A stretch of 64,000 bases of DNA from Alphaproteobacteria bacterium GWC2_42_16 (GTDB lineage: Bacteria; Pseudomonadota; Alphaproteobacteria; UBA9655), in assembly GCA_001767835.1 (NCBI GenBank), contig MEMA01000052.1, positions 98,851 to 162,850 on the forward strand, given 5' to 3'. Positions 45,907 through 54,253 of this stretch are shown here, one piece after another. Made by a program: the position numbers and the translations under genes. The stretch's first letter is position 1; each line of letters begins with the position of its first letter. The notes under the pieces were generated by a model, which did no database searches, was not told the origin of the DNA, and was given only the letters and a program-made list of their open reading frames with translations.

Positions 45907-48900
45907 ATGAAATTAGAAGGGTATTATCGCAACCCTACGGTTGGGAAAAAGAGTATAGTTTTTACTGCGGATGATGATCTCTGGCGTGTTCCTCTTAAGG
46001 GTGGCAAAGCCGAAAGACTAACTGCAGGAACAGGAGAGGTGAGTGACTCAGCTTTTTCACCTGATGAGAAATGGATCGCCTTTACCAGCACCAATGAAGG
46101 TCATGGAGAAGTGTACCTCATGCCTTCAGAAGGAGGGGAAGCCCAACGCTTAACCTATATTACTGAAGGAGCCATTGTGGTGGGATGGACATCACAAGGG
46201 GAAGTTATTTATTCAACAAACAAGAATAATCCTTTTCGTACGCGGACTCTCTATAAGCTTGATCCTAAGACGCGAAAAGCTCAAAAAATTCCTTGCGGAC
46301 CTGCAAACTTCGTTTCCTATAACCCTCAAGGAAAAGGTTCTGTCATCCAACGACATGGCCATGGGTATGTTTCTTGGAAGCGGTATCGTGGAGGCACAGC
46401 AGGCGAGCTTTGGATAGATAAATCCGGCTCTGGTGATTTCCAAAAATTAATTTCTATTAAGGGAAATGCTCTTCGTCCTCTTTGGGTTGAAGGTCGCATC
46501 TATTTTATCAGTGATCACGAAGGCCATGGAAATGTTTATTCCTGTACCCCTAAAGGAGAGGATCTCAAACGTCATACGTCTCACGAAGATTTTTTTGTGC
46601 GCGGAGTTTGTTATAAGGATGGAACATTTGCTTACACAGCAGGCGGAGACCTTTACACCTTTAGTTTAAAGGACGAAAAACCTCAAAAAATTGATTTTAA
46701 ATTTCACTCGTCCTGTTCACAACGCTCGAGAAAGTTCGTAGATCCAACTTCTTATCTCTCTTCTTATGCTTTGAACAAAAATGGAGCCGAGCTTTCTATT
46801 ATCACGCGTGGCCGCCCTTTTTCTTTTGCCAATTGGGAAGGTTCCGTTTACCAGTACGGTGAACGCGACGGAATTCGTTATAAGTCGTCAACATGGCTTT
46901 TTGACCAAAAACATCTTTTGATTGTCAGTGCTCGAGAGGGAGAAGATCGACTTGAAATCCATGATGCTCGCCTTATAAACGCTCCCAAAGTTCTGAAAAA
47001 AATGAATTTAGGACGGATTCTTTCAATTAAGGCCTCTCCAATCCAAGACGAAGCAATTTTTGCGAATCATCGATGTGAGCTTTTCCATGTAAACCTAAAA
47101 ACAGAAAAACTCCGTCAAATTGATAAAAGTCACTTTGGGGATATTGGAGGATTAAATTGGTCTCCAGATGGCAAATGGGTTGTTTATGATTATCCGCTCA
47201 ACGACCGGCTAAGGGCGATTAAACTTTGTGAAATCAAAGGATTTAAGTCCCATACCATCACGCGTCCTTTATTGGAAGACTCTTCCCCGAGCTTTGATCC
47301 AGAAGGAAAATATCTCTATTTCCTTTCAAAACGAACTTATGCTCCTTGTTATGATAACTTGCAATTCGAAATGGGGTTTCCAAAAGGAACGAAACCTTAC
47401 CTTATCCTCTTAGATAAGACCCATGCTTCCCCCTTTATTCCTCGCCTTAAGGAGGAAGAAGATAAGCCTCAGAAAAAAGAGGGAAAGAAACCCTCCCCCC
47501 CAAGGCCTATTAAAATTGACCTGAAAGGAATAGAAGATCGTATTGTTGAGTTTCCCGTAGAAGCTGGTGATTATAGCAGCATTCGGGGCATCCCGGGGAA
47601 AGTTTTATATTTATCTCACCCCCTTCAAAGTATCCTTGAAAACAATGGAGAGGATATATCCTCTCGTAGCAATATTAAATGCTATGAATTCGCGGGACAA
47701 AAAGAAGAAACTCTGCTTTCGAAAGTAGGCTCTTTTATCCTCTCGGGAGATTGTCAGTGGCTTTGTTACTATAGCTCTAAAAAACTAAGGGTTGTTAAAG
47801 CAGGGGAAAAACCTCCAGAAAATGATCCCTCATATCGCAAAGGAGGCTGGATTGACTTAAATCGCGTTAAGGTCTCTGTCAGGCCTATAAAGGAATGGGC
47901 TCAAATTTTTGATGAGGTTTGGCGCTTACAAAAGGAGTTCTTCTGGACAGAAGATATGTCTAAAATCGACTGGAATGGCATCTATAAGCGTTATCACCCC
48001 CTTCTCGAGCGTGTTGCCACGCGGAGCGATCTTACAGACCTTATCGCAGAAATGCATGGTGAGTTGGGCACATCTCACGCATACGTTTTTGGTGGAGATT
48101 TCCGGACACCGCCTACTTATCCCTTAGGAAACTTAGGCGCCGATTTTATCTATGATAAAACCCAAAAAGCCTATAAAATTTCAAATATCTCCAAAGGAGA
48201 TCCTTGGTCCTCTTTATGCACCTCCCCTCTCACATCGCCTGGCCTTGGAATTCAAGAAGGGGATTACGTTTTGGCTGTTAATGGACAAAGGGCAGATGAA
48301 AAAACATCCCCAGAAATGCTCCTTGTAAACCAAGCTCAAAATATGGTTTCGCTGTTGGTTAAATCTGGTAAAAATCCTGCTAAAAATGTTCTTGTCAAAG
48401 CCCTAAATACACAAATTCCCGCTCGATATCGCGATTGGGTGGAAAAAAACAGAGCTTACGTTCATGAGAAAACAAAAGGTCGCATCGGATATATCCATAT
48501 TCCAGATATGAGTGTTCAAGGTTTTGCTGAATTCCATCGAGGATTCTTAGCAGAGCTCAACCGCGAAGGCCTTGTGATCGATGTTCGTTACAATGGTGGC
48601 GGGAATGTTTCTCCTCTTCTTCTGGAAAAGCTCAACCGTAAACGATTAGGATATGACCAGACCAGATGGTATGGAGCCTTCCCCTACCCGTCCGAATCTC
48701 CCATGGGCCCCATGGTTGCCCTTATCAATGAATATGCTGGCTCTGATGGCGATATTTTCTCCCATAGTTTTCGCATGCTTAAATTAGGCCCTCTCATTGG
48801 AAAGCGAACATGGGGAGGTGTTGTTGGAATTTGGTTGCGCCACGGCCTTGTAGATGGAGGATCAACAACACAACCTGAATTTTCTTTCTGGTTTTATGAT

Positions 48901-49104
48901 GTAGGGTGGACAATTGAGAACTATGGGGTTGATCCTGACATTGAGGTTGAAATCAAGCCTCAAGACTATGAAAATGGCGTTGATCCCCAACTCGATCGCG
49001 GCATTAAGGAAATATTGGCTATTTTAAAGGCGTCCCCTCCACCAAAGCCTTTCTCAACAGAAAAGCCAAACTTAGCCCCGCCACTTCTTATGAATCCCTC
49101 TTAA
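45907..49104 (+). CDS. Tricorn protease homologue
   Basis: The 1065-residue protein matches tricorn, a large cytosolic peptidase that trims oligopeptides downstream of ATP-dependent proteases. The N-terminal 650 residues form two beta-propellers (repeats such as FSPDEKWIAFTS and WSPDGKWVVYD). They are followed by the C1 helical domain, a PDZ domain (GLGIQEGDYVLAVNGQ) and the S41-like core. Catalytic residues are His724 (GTSHAYVF), Ser946 (EYAGSDGD) and Glu1004 (GWTIENYG), with spacing close to archaeal tricorn. There is no signal peptide. It starts 74 bp after the F0-linked gene and overlaps a convergent gene by 33 bp. Confidence 0.92.
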   Translation: MKLEGYYRNPTVGKKSIVFTADDDLWRVPLKGGKAERLTAGTGEVSDSAFSPDEKWIAFTSTNEGHGEVYLMPSEGGEAQRLTYITEGAIVVGWTSQGEVIYSTNKNNPFRTRTLYKLDPKTRKAQKIPCGPANFVSYNPQGKGSVIQRHGHGYVSWKRYRGGTAGELWIDKSGSGDFQKLISIKGNALRPLWVEGRIYFISDHEGHGNVYSCTPKGEDLKRHTSHEDFFVRGVCYKDGTFAYTAGGDLYTFSLKDEKPQKIDFKFHSSCSQRSRKFVDPTSYLSSYALNKNGAELSIITRGRPFSFANWEGSVYQYGERDGIRYKSSTWLFDQKHLLIVSAREGEDRLEIHDARLINAPKVLKKMNLGRILSIKASPIQDEAIFANHRCELFHVNLKTEKLRQIDKSHFGDIGGLNWSPDGKWVVYDYPLNDRLRAIKLCEIKGFKSHTITRPLLEDSSPSFDPEGKYLYFLSKRTYAPCYDNLQFEMGFPKGTKPYLILLDKTHASPFIPRLKEEEDKPQKKEGKKPSPPRPIKIDLKGIEDRIVEFPVEAGDYSSIRGIPGKVLYLSHPLQSILENNGEDISSRSNIKCYEFAGQKEETLLSKVGSFILSGDCQWLCYYSSKKLRVVKAGEKPPENDPSYRKGGWIDLNRVKVSVRPIKEWAQIFDEVWRLQKEFFWTEDMSKIDWNGIYKRYHPLLERVATRSDLTDLIAEMHGELGTSHAYVFGGDFRTPPTYPLGNLGADFIYDKTQKAYKISNISKGDPWSSLCTSPLTSPGLGIQEGDYVLAVNGQRADEKTSPEMLLVNQAQNMVSLLVKSGKNPAKNVLVKALNTQIPARYRDWVEKNRAYVHEKTKGRIGYIHIPDMSVQGFAEFHRGFLAELNREGLVIDVRYNGGGNVSPLLLEKLNRKRLGYDQTRWYGAFPYPSESPMGPMVALINEYAGSDGDIFSHSFRMLKLGPLIGKRTWGGVVGIWLRHGLVDGGSTTQPEFSFWFYDVGWTIENYGVDPDIEVEIKPQDYENGVDPQLDRGIKEILAILKASPPPKPFSTEKPNLAPPLLMNPS

Positions 49105-49761
49105 TACTACGCTACGCTGGGTATTGAATTTTTTTCTATCGATCAACGAATGGTCTCTATAGGGGTGTAAAGCATTACTTATAACAAGGTATTCCTTATG
49201 AGGATTCTCCCTCTCTAAACATGCTTTAAGTAGCAGGGCTTTTTGGCGAGAAAGCCGCGTTTTAACGACTCGTGTGGACTTTGTTAAAGGATCCCTTTCA
49301 ACTAAAATCTTACGGTCCAGGCTGCGATGTAAACTTCTTGGGAGTAATGCTAATATACTCTCATTCGTTTGAAAAAGATGATGTACTTCTATGGGCTCTC
49401 CCTTATAAGTCTTGGGATTACGCCCTTTTTCCATTCTATCATCGCTTAAATCAAGGAGGCCAAGATTAAACCATACTTCCTGTTCAACAAACTCAGGAGC
49501 TTTGTCTCTATAGACCTTTGCTATTGTACCAGGAGACACACTTCCACGTTTAGTAATTAAGCACGCAAGTTCGTTTCTAGCAGGAGAGAGCATGTTATCT
49601 ACTTTAGAATAAGGGGAAAGTCCTACAACTACTCTTGCTTTAGGCGACGAAGGAGGAGTTCGAGGTGTTATATTTTCCTTATCTTGATCAGGGACCGCCA
49701 ATGAGCTTTCAACATGAAAAAAGCTTGAAACAGCAAGGAAAATTAAAAACCGATATACCAT
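49072..49761 (-). CDS. Secreted protein with LHH/HNH-like motif, unknown
   Basis: The 229-residue protein has a signal peptide (MVYRFLIFLAVSSFFHVESSLA, residues 1-22). Next is a proline-directed linker (DKENITPRTPPSSPKAR, residues 27-43), then a mixed domain. In that domain EVHHLFQTNESILALLPRSLH (His127-His128, Gln131, His145) resembles the HH...Q...LVPLP...H core of LHH/WHH-type HNH nucleases found in toxins. No partner immunity gene is adjacent. The gene is convergent with tricorn and overlaps it by 33 bp. Nuclease activity is a hypothesis from one motif. Confidence 0.6.
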   Translation of the reverse strand: MVYRFLIFLAVSSFFHVESSLAVPDQDKENITPRTPPSSPKARVVVGLSPYSKVDNMLSPARNELACLITKRGSVSPGTIAKVYRDKAPEFVEQEVWFNLGLLDLSDDRMEKGRNPKTYKGEPIEVHHLFQTNESILALLPRSLHRSLDRKILVERDPLTKSTRVVKTRLSRQKALLLKACLERENPHKEYLVISNALHPYRDHSLIDRKKFNTQRSVVLRGIHKKWRG

Positions 49762-49866
49762 AATAAAACCATCATTCTAGAAGCAAACACCAAGAGAATA
49801 TGGTCACAAAATGGGTCCCCAACAACTATAATTGTGTTATATTAGGATTGATGTTTATTGGGGCAG

Positions 49867-49893
49867 AAAAAAAAGAATTAGATTAAAATCTAA
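49867..49893 (-). terminator. Possible rho-independent terminator after tonB
   Basis: On the minus strand, downstream of the tonB stop, TTAGAT-TTTA-ATCTAA (complement of 49878-49893) is followed three bases later by eight Ts (complement of 49867-49874). The stem is only 6 bp and AT-rich, so termination would be weak. Confidence 0.35.
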
Positions 49894-49912
49894 ACTATAT
49901 TTTATTAAATTT

Positions 49913-50416
49913 TTATCCATTTAACCGAAAAACAATAGAGAATGTCTTTTGGACACGCCCTTCTGCCAACACCCAATGCAAAATGGCCTTGAGTGCTGCC
50001 TCATCTAAAAGGTCATAGCCGGAACTCTTTTTAATTTTAGACTCAATGACTTTGCCTTCATCGTTGGTCCTTATGAAAATGGCAACAACTCCTTCATGGC
50101 CGCGTTTACGACATATCCATGGATAGGAGGGAAGCGGCTTGTAAGCCTTTCTCAAAAGAACTTTCTGATCCTTGATCTCTGACGCTATGACATCCTGAGA
50201 AGCACTTGCGTATTCTCTTATAAGCCGTGGAGAATGAGTCATTCTTTTTTGTCCTAAAGGTTTTCTTATTGTTTTGGTCTTCTTTTTATTGTCCACCCAC
50301 AGCACCTTATAGGTCTGTATCTCTTGAGGAACTGACTGCCAGGTAACAAATGATAAAGCTCCTATAAGACAGAAATGGAAACAAGCTGATAATAAGAAAG
50401 GCACGAGTCGTTTCAT
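49913..50416 (-). CDS. tonB: TonB energy transducer
   Basis: The 167-residue protein has an N-terminal TM anchor (about 7-27), a basic periplasmic linker (KKKTKTIRKPLGQKRM) without the usual long Pro-Lys repeats, and a TonB C-terminal domain (YPWICRKRGHEGVVAIFIRTNDEGKV...SSGYDLLDEAALKAILHW). It transmits proton-motive force to TonB-dependent receptors. It overlaps the BtuB-like gene by 4 nt and so falls under the same B12 riboswitch. ExbB and ExbD are not in the window. Confidence 0.88.
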   Translation of the reverse strand: MKRLVPFLLSACFHFCLIGALSFVTWQSVPQEIQTYKVLWVDNKKKTKTIRKPLGQKRMTHSPRLIREYASASQDVIASEIKDQKVLLRKAYKPLPSYPWICRKRGHEGVVAIFIRTNDEGKVIESKIKKSSGYDLLDEAALKAILHWVLAEGRVQKTFSIVFRLNG

Positions 50417-52248
50417 GTTGTTACTTCCACCCCTATATAAAAGGCTCGACCTCGTGTTCCATATCCAAAAACCTCTTCATAAGCCTTATTATTAAGATTT
50501 TCTACCCGTCCAAAGCAGGCAATATGTTGAAGCACTTCATACTTCCCGCCTACATTCAGATAAGCGTAGGGGTTAATTTTTCTTCTTGTGATGTTATCTT
50601 TTTGGGAGGTTACGCCATACGTCTGCACGAAAAGTGAGAGAGCCTTTGTTGTTTGCCAGTAGAGTTCTCCAGCTCCTTTAAAAAGGGGAATAAAAGAGGC
50701 TTTTTGATTTCCCGGATAGTCACGTGCATGATTCAAGGTCAGAGCGGCTTTTATTTCAAAGTCTTGAGGCAAGTTAAAATCCAATGCTGCCTCAAGCCCC
50801 CTTGAAACGCGCAGAAGCCCATTATACCTCTGCCATTTGTTATTCGCTAAACGACCTGAGAGAATGACCTTATCAATACGCGTATAAAAACCCGTTAAGC
50901 TCGCTTTTATTTTTTTGTTACAAAAGGACTGATCGACGCCTCCATCAAAGCTCAAACTTTTCTCAGGCTTGAGGTGAGGGTTTGGGACTTGCCATAATAG
51001 ATTTTGTTGAAAAAGATCCGAAAGAGTAGGAGGCTTGAAGTTGTTTCCGCAGCTGGCTCTCAGCTTTGTTTCTTTCATCACCTTTTGGTCCACCCCAAGT
51101 GTGAAGGTGATTTTTCCTTCGCTGCCCTCAAATTTATCTCCCCGAATCCCAGCTTTCAAAGCTGTTGACTGAAAAGGTTTATAGGTATGAATTAAAAAAA
51201 GTCCTCCTTGATTTCGCTTATAAAGTCTCGCGTCTTGTGCTCGTTCTTGTCCAAGATTAACTCCAGTAAGGAAAGAGCTTTTTGTAGTAACCTTAATATC
51301 AGAAACATAAGCTAGAAAAGGATGAGAGCCAATTGTCTTGTTCTGCAGGGAGGGTGTTGTTGTCTCCATCTCAAAACGAGGATAAGAAAGTTTTAAAGAG
51401 TTGTCGACACACTCTCCTCCCCATCGATTCTCAAGGCTTGAAAGGAGTGTTTTCGTCCGGCTGAAATTATTGGCCTGAACTGGCAATAAATAATCCCTTT
51501 CTGGAAAAAATTGAAGGTCATCAAACTGAACTTTGGCATCCACATAGCGAATAATTCCCTCAATTTCCCAATCATCCTTTAAGGCGTATCCGACACGTGA
51601 GGAAAGGGTTCCATTTTGGTATCGATCGCCTTGACGGTTCCCATGAACACGGTTTGTAAAGGAATCAGGCCCTCGACCAAAACCAGCAAGGGTAGCCGAA
51701 AATTGAAGGGGCCCCTTTTCACCTTGACCTGTTACCGACCCGGTGCGTGTTTGAAAACTTCCTCCTTCTCCAACACCTTTAAGAGAGGGTTTCCCCTTCC
51801 CCTCCTTTGGAGTGAGATAAAGCATACCACCTAAGGCCCCCGGTCCATACACGAGAGCTTGAGGCCCTGGAAGAACTTCTATTTTTTCAAGATCTGCATT
51901 CAAAAAGTTTGAGAGGTCAACCCCTCCCCCGGAAGCTGGATTATTGGCATAAATCCCATCCACCATGATCAAGTTTTGAGAGGAGCGCGCGCCACGCATG
52001 GAAAAATCTACGTCTCTGCCCACAGGCCCACTTGCGTTAAGCTGAACACTAGGAGCGTACGGGAGAGATTCTTTTAGAAAAGTTTCTTGATACTTTTCAA
52101 TATCTTTTTGAAGAATGAGCGTTTCAATGCCCCCAATAGTCTGAGATGGCTCACTAAGTCGCGTAGCGGTGACTTCATATACCTCTTGAGCCAACGCAGG
52201 TGTTACCATTGAAAAAAGAATAAATAAAAACCGACGGTATAAAGGCAT
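50413..52248 (-). CDS. btuB: TonB-dependent cobalamin receptor, BtuB-like
   Basis: The 611-residue outer-membrane protein has a signal peptide (cut near LAQ, residue 21), a TonB-box-like EVYEVTAT, a plug domain (PSVQLNASGPVGRDVDFSMRG, VLYGPGALGG) and a 22-strand barrel ending GRAFYIGVEVTT with hydrophobic alternation. Size and the upstream cobalamin riboswitch identify it as a B12 receptor. The SD AAGGGGG sits about 4 nt before the ATG. TonB is encoded directly downstream. Confidence 0.9.
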   Translation of the reverse strand: MPLYRRFLFILFSMVTPALAQEVYEVTATRLSEPSQTIGGIETLILQKDIEKYQETFLKESLPYAPSVQLNASGPVGRDVDFSMRGARSSQNLIMVDGIYANNPASGGGVDLSNFLNADLEKIEVLPGPQALVYGPGALGGMLYLTPKEGKGKPSLKGVGEGGSFQTRTGSVTGQGEKGPLQFSATLAGFGRGPDSFTNRVHGNRQGDRYQNGTLSSRVGYALKDDWEIEGIIRYVDAKVQFDDLQFFPERDYLLPVQANNFSRTKTLLSSLENRWGGECVDNSLKLSYPRFEMETTTPSLQNKTIGSHPFLAYVSDIKVTTKSSFLTGVNLGQERAQDARLYKRNQGGLFLIHTYKPFQSTALKAGIRGDKFEGSEGKITFTLGVDQKVMKETKLRASCGNNFKPPTLSDLFQQNLLWQVPNPHLKPEKSLSFDGGVDQSFCNKKIKASLTGFYTRIDKVILSGRLANNKWQRYNGLLRVSRGLEAALDFNLPQDFEIKAALTLNHARDYPGNQKASFIPLFKGAGELYWQTTKALSLFVQTYGVTSQKDNITRRKINPYAYLNVGGKYEVLQHIACFGRVENLNNKAYEEVFGYGTRGRAFYIGVEVTT

Positions 52249-52343
52249 GGATCCCCCTTAGTGTTATGTGACAAATTCTTATTGTCACCACTAACGGCTA
52301 TCCCGCGACTCTTGACGCACCCCGCGCAAAAGGCTGATGACTC

Positions 52344-52501
52344 GTTATGGCAGGTCTCCTGACTCGGGCCTCATCACCCTTTTCTCTTCCTTCCCAAAGT
52401 CAAACTTCAGTGGATATAACGAGTGGGCTCTTCCCTTACAGTTACGGGGGTAGTCATGGACTGACACCATGTTCCCTTTTCAGCAATTTCTGCGCCATAA
52501 C
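52344..52501 (-). ncRNA. Cobalamin riboswitch
   Basis: On the minus strand upstream of btuB all core elements appear in order: AAAAGGGAA, ATGGTGTCAGTCCATGACT, CCCCCGTAACTGTAAG, CCACTG, GGGAAGG and the B12 box GAGTCAGGAGACCTGCC (complement of 52349-52365). The closing P1 helix is GTTATGGC (complement of 52494-52501) with GCCATAAC (complement of 52344-52351). A second perfect 9-bp helix (complements of 52416-52424 and 52340-52348) would compete with P1 and might be part of the switch or the L5-L13 kissing contact. Confidence 0.95.
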
Positions 52502-52509
52502 TCCTCCTA

Positions 52510-52538
52510 GCTTTAAAGACCCTCATTTTTATTGTCAA
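52510..52538 (-). promoter_or_regulatory. Predicted btuB promoter
   Basis: On the minus strand a consensus TTGACA (complement of 52533-52538) and TAAAGC (complement of 52510-52515) are 17 bp apart. Transcription would begin a few bases before the P1 helix of the riboswitch. Confidence 0.55.
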
Positions 52539-52611
52539 TAAGGGGGTTGAAATTTTTTAGGTATGATAGGCCCATCCATGCTAAAATTCCTTTCTGAGAA
52601 GGAGTCGACAA

Positions 52612-53340
52612 ATGTGGCCTGATGTCCTTGATATGCGGAATTTCTATGATACCCACCTGGGGTATGTGACTCGACGCATGATAAGGCGAAAAATTCGAGA
52701 GCTTTGGCCGGAAGTTAAAGGGCGCAATATGATAGCCCTTGGCTATCCAACCCCCTTTTTAAGGTATTATCGTGAAGAATCCAGGCGCCTTGTTGCCCTC
52801 ATGCCTGCAGAACAAGGAGCCCTTTCCTGGACACGAAAAACACCTAACATTGTGGTATTGACAGAAGAAACGTCCCTTCCTCTCCCAAATAAATGTGCAG
52901 ATTTTGCGCTTCTCGTTCATGCCTTGGAATTCACATCTTACCCAACAGCAATGATTCAAGAAATCTGGCGCGTTCTTGTTGACGGAGGGCGGCTTATTAT
53001 TGTGGTTCCCAATCGGACGGGTATTTGGGCACGAACGGAAAAAACGCCCTTTGGTCAAGGCCATCCCTATAGCCTGTTCCAACTCCATCAATTCCTCAAG
53101 GAAAACACCTTCAGCCCCATCCATTCAGAGCATGCACTTTACATCCCTCCCTTTCGATCGCACATTCCTTTAAGCACAGCCACAGCGTGGGAGAAAATAG
53201 GCCACCGTTGGTTTAAAACTCTCTCAGGCGTTCTTATTGTGGAAGCCATCAAGCAAGTTTATGCGGGAGCAGCTGTTCAGGAATTAAGCTGGAAGGCAAA
53301 GCTTCAGGTCTCAAAAAAACTCATTCTCCCTTTTAAATAA
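52612..53340 (+). CDS. Class I SAM-dependent methyltransferase, substrate unknown
   Basis: The 242-residue protein belongs to the methyltransferase type 11 group. The usual motif I is weak (NMIALGYPTPFLRYY), but the post-I region and motif II are clear: CADFALLVHALEFTSYPTAMIQEIWRVLVDGGRLIIVVPN. Alphaproteobacterial homologues of this layout are of unknown substrate. AAGGAG lies about 8 nt before the ATG. It is divergent from the btuB riboswitch region. Confidence 0.8.
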   Translation: MWPDVLDMRNFYDTHLGYVTRRMIRRKIRELWPEVKGRNMIALGYPTPFLRYYREESRRLVALMPAEQGALSWTRKTPNIVVLTEETSLPLPNKCADFALLVHALEFTSYPTAMIQEIWRVLVDGGRLIIVVPNRTGIWARTEKTPFGQGHPYSLFQLHQFLKENTFSPIHSEHALYIPPFRSHIPLSTATAWEKIGHRWFKTLSGVLIVEAIKQVYAGAAVQELSWKAKLQVSKKLILPFK

Positions 53341-53344
53341 AAAA

Positions 53345-53366
53345 ACCCCCACAAGGTTGCAGGGGT
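53345..53366 (-). terminator. Rho-independent terminator after the outer-membrane protein gene
   Basis: A near-perfect hairpin ACCCCTGCAA-CC-TTGTGGGGGT (two G-U pairs) on the minus strand is followed by TTTTTT, TA and more Ts. It lies between convergent genes and may also act on the plus strand, where only a weak T-tract follows. Confidence 0.75.
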
Positions 53367-53390
53367 CTCTTTAAGGGTTTTAAGCTTAAA

Positions 53391-54137
53391 CTAGTAAACG
53401 AGTTTAGCTGTTATAGCAAACTTGTTGTACTGTGGCTTAAAGGAGGCACGGTATGTTTGAGTAGTATTCCGTGGGTCAACAGCAGTAAAGCTCTTTTTGC
53501 CAGCAGACGTTCCGGTATACTCAAAACCTACAACAACATGCTTTGTTGCCAAGAAATCAACACCCAGTTTCCAAAGAAGCGCATTGTAACGCTTTTTACT
53601 AGTCTTCACAAAAGCAGGTGTGAAACCACCCCATAAGGAATCAGATATTTTGTGTTCCCATTCAGAGTTATCCCACCCAAGTCCTACGAATGGCATGGCC
53701 ATTTGTCCAATGACATAGCCAGCACGTCCATAAAGTTGAAGTGAGTTTTTCAAGTTAGCTTTTCCAGTAAGTGTAAGTGGATTTCCAACACCTCCCGAGG
53801 TGTGGTCTTGAACTCTTACTCTTCCCGAAGTACTGGCCCAGTTTGCATCAAAAGCGATACCAAAAGCCCAGTTACAAAAACGGTGGGTATAACCTACGCC
53901 GACACCCCCATCAACTCCATTGTATCCAAGATCGTTACTGACGCTGTCACCATTATGTGGTGCAGTGTTATCGAGGAGGCTAATTTTCTGACTGCCTTTA
54001 CCAACGCCATATCCAAGGTTACCACCGATGTGGAAACCTTGAAAAGCTTTGGGGCAGTTAGAAGGAGCTGCATCAACAGCCATGGCTGCTCCACCAGCTA
54101 CTGTTGCAAGAATTGCGAGTAAAGAAACTTTCTTCAT
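53391..54137 (-). CDS. Outer-membrane beta-barrel protein (OmpW/Opa-type surface antigen)
   Basis: The 248-residue protein has a signal peptide (MKKVSLLAILATVAGGAAMA, cut near AVDA). An eight-stranded porin-like barrel follows: GFHIGGNLGYG, GVDGGVGVGYTHRF, SLQLYGRAGYVIG and the terminal strand FAITAKLVY, typical for outer-membrane insertion. It resembles small alphaproteobacterial surface proteins. Two in-frame ATGs exist at 54143 and 54137; the second is better spaced from AAGAAAGGA. It has its own promoter and terminator, suggesting high expression. Confidence 0.82.
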   Translation of the reverse strand: MKKVSLLAILATVAGGAAMAVDAAPSNCPKAFQGFHIGGNLGYGVGKGSQKISLLDNTAPHNGDSVSNDLGYNGVDGGVGVGYTHRFCNWAFGIAFDANWASTSGRVRVQDHTSGGVGNPLTLTGKANLKNSLQLYGRAGYVIGQMAMPFVGLGWDNSEWEHKISDSLWGGFTPAFVKTSKKRYNALLWKLGVDFLATKHVVVGFEYTGTSAGKKSFTAVDPRNTTQTYRASFKPQYNKFAITAKLVY

Positions 54138-54214
54138 TTTCATATCCTTTCTTGAAAGTTTACAAGAAAATGTAATACCATAGCCCGAAAGAAGAGTTAA
54201 AAAAAATTAAGGAA

Positions 54215-54243
54215 ATTTTAAATTATGTTTAAGAAAGTTGCAA
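54215..54243 (-). promoter_or_regulatory. Predicted promoter of the outer-membrane protein gene
   Basis: On the minus strand TTGCAA (complement of 54238-54243) and TAAAAT (complement of 54215-54220) are 17 bp apart. The expected leader is about 70 nt and AT-rich. Confidence 0.45.
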
Positions 54244-54253
54244 AGATACAACA

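Noticed and set aside
52759..53124. 121-codon minus-strand frame
   Set aside because: It is antisense to the methyltransferase gene and has no SD or domain.
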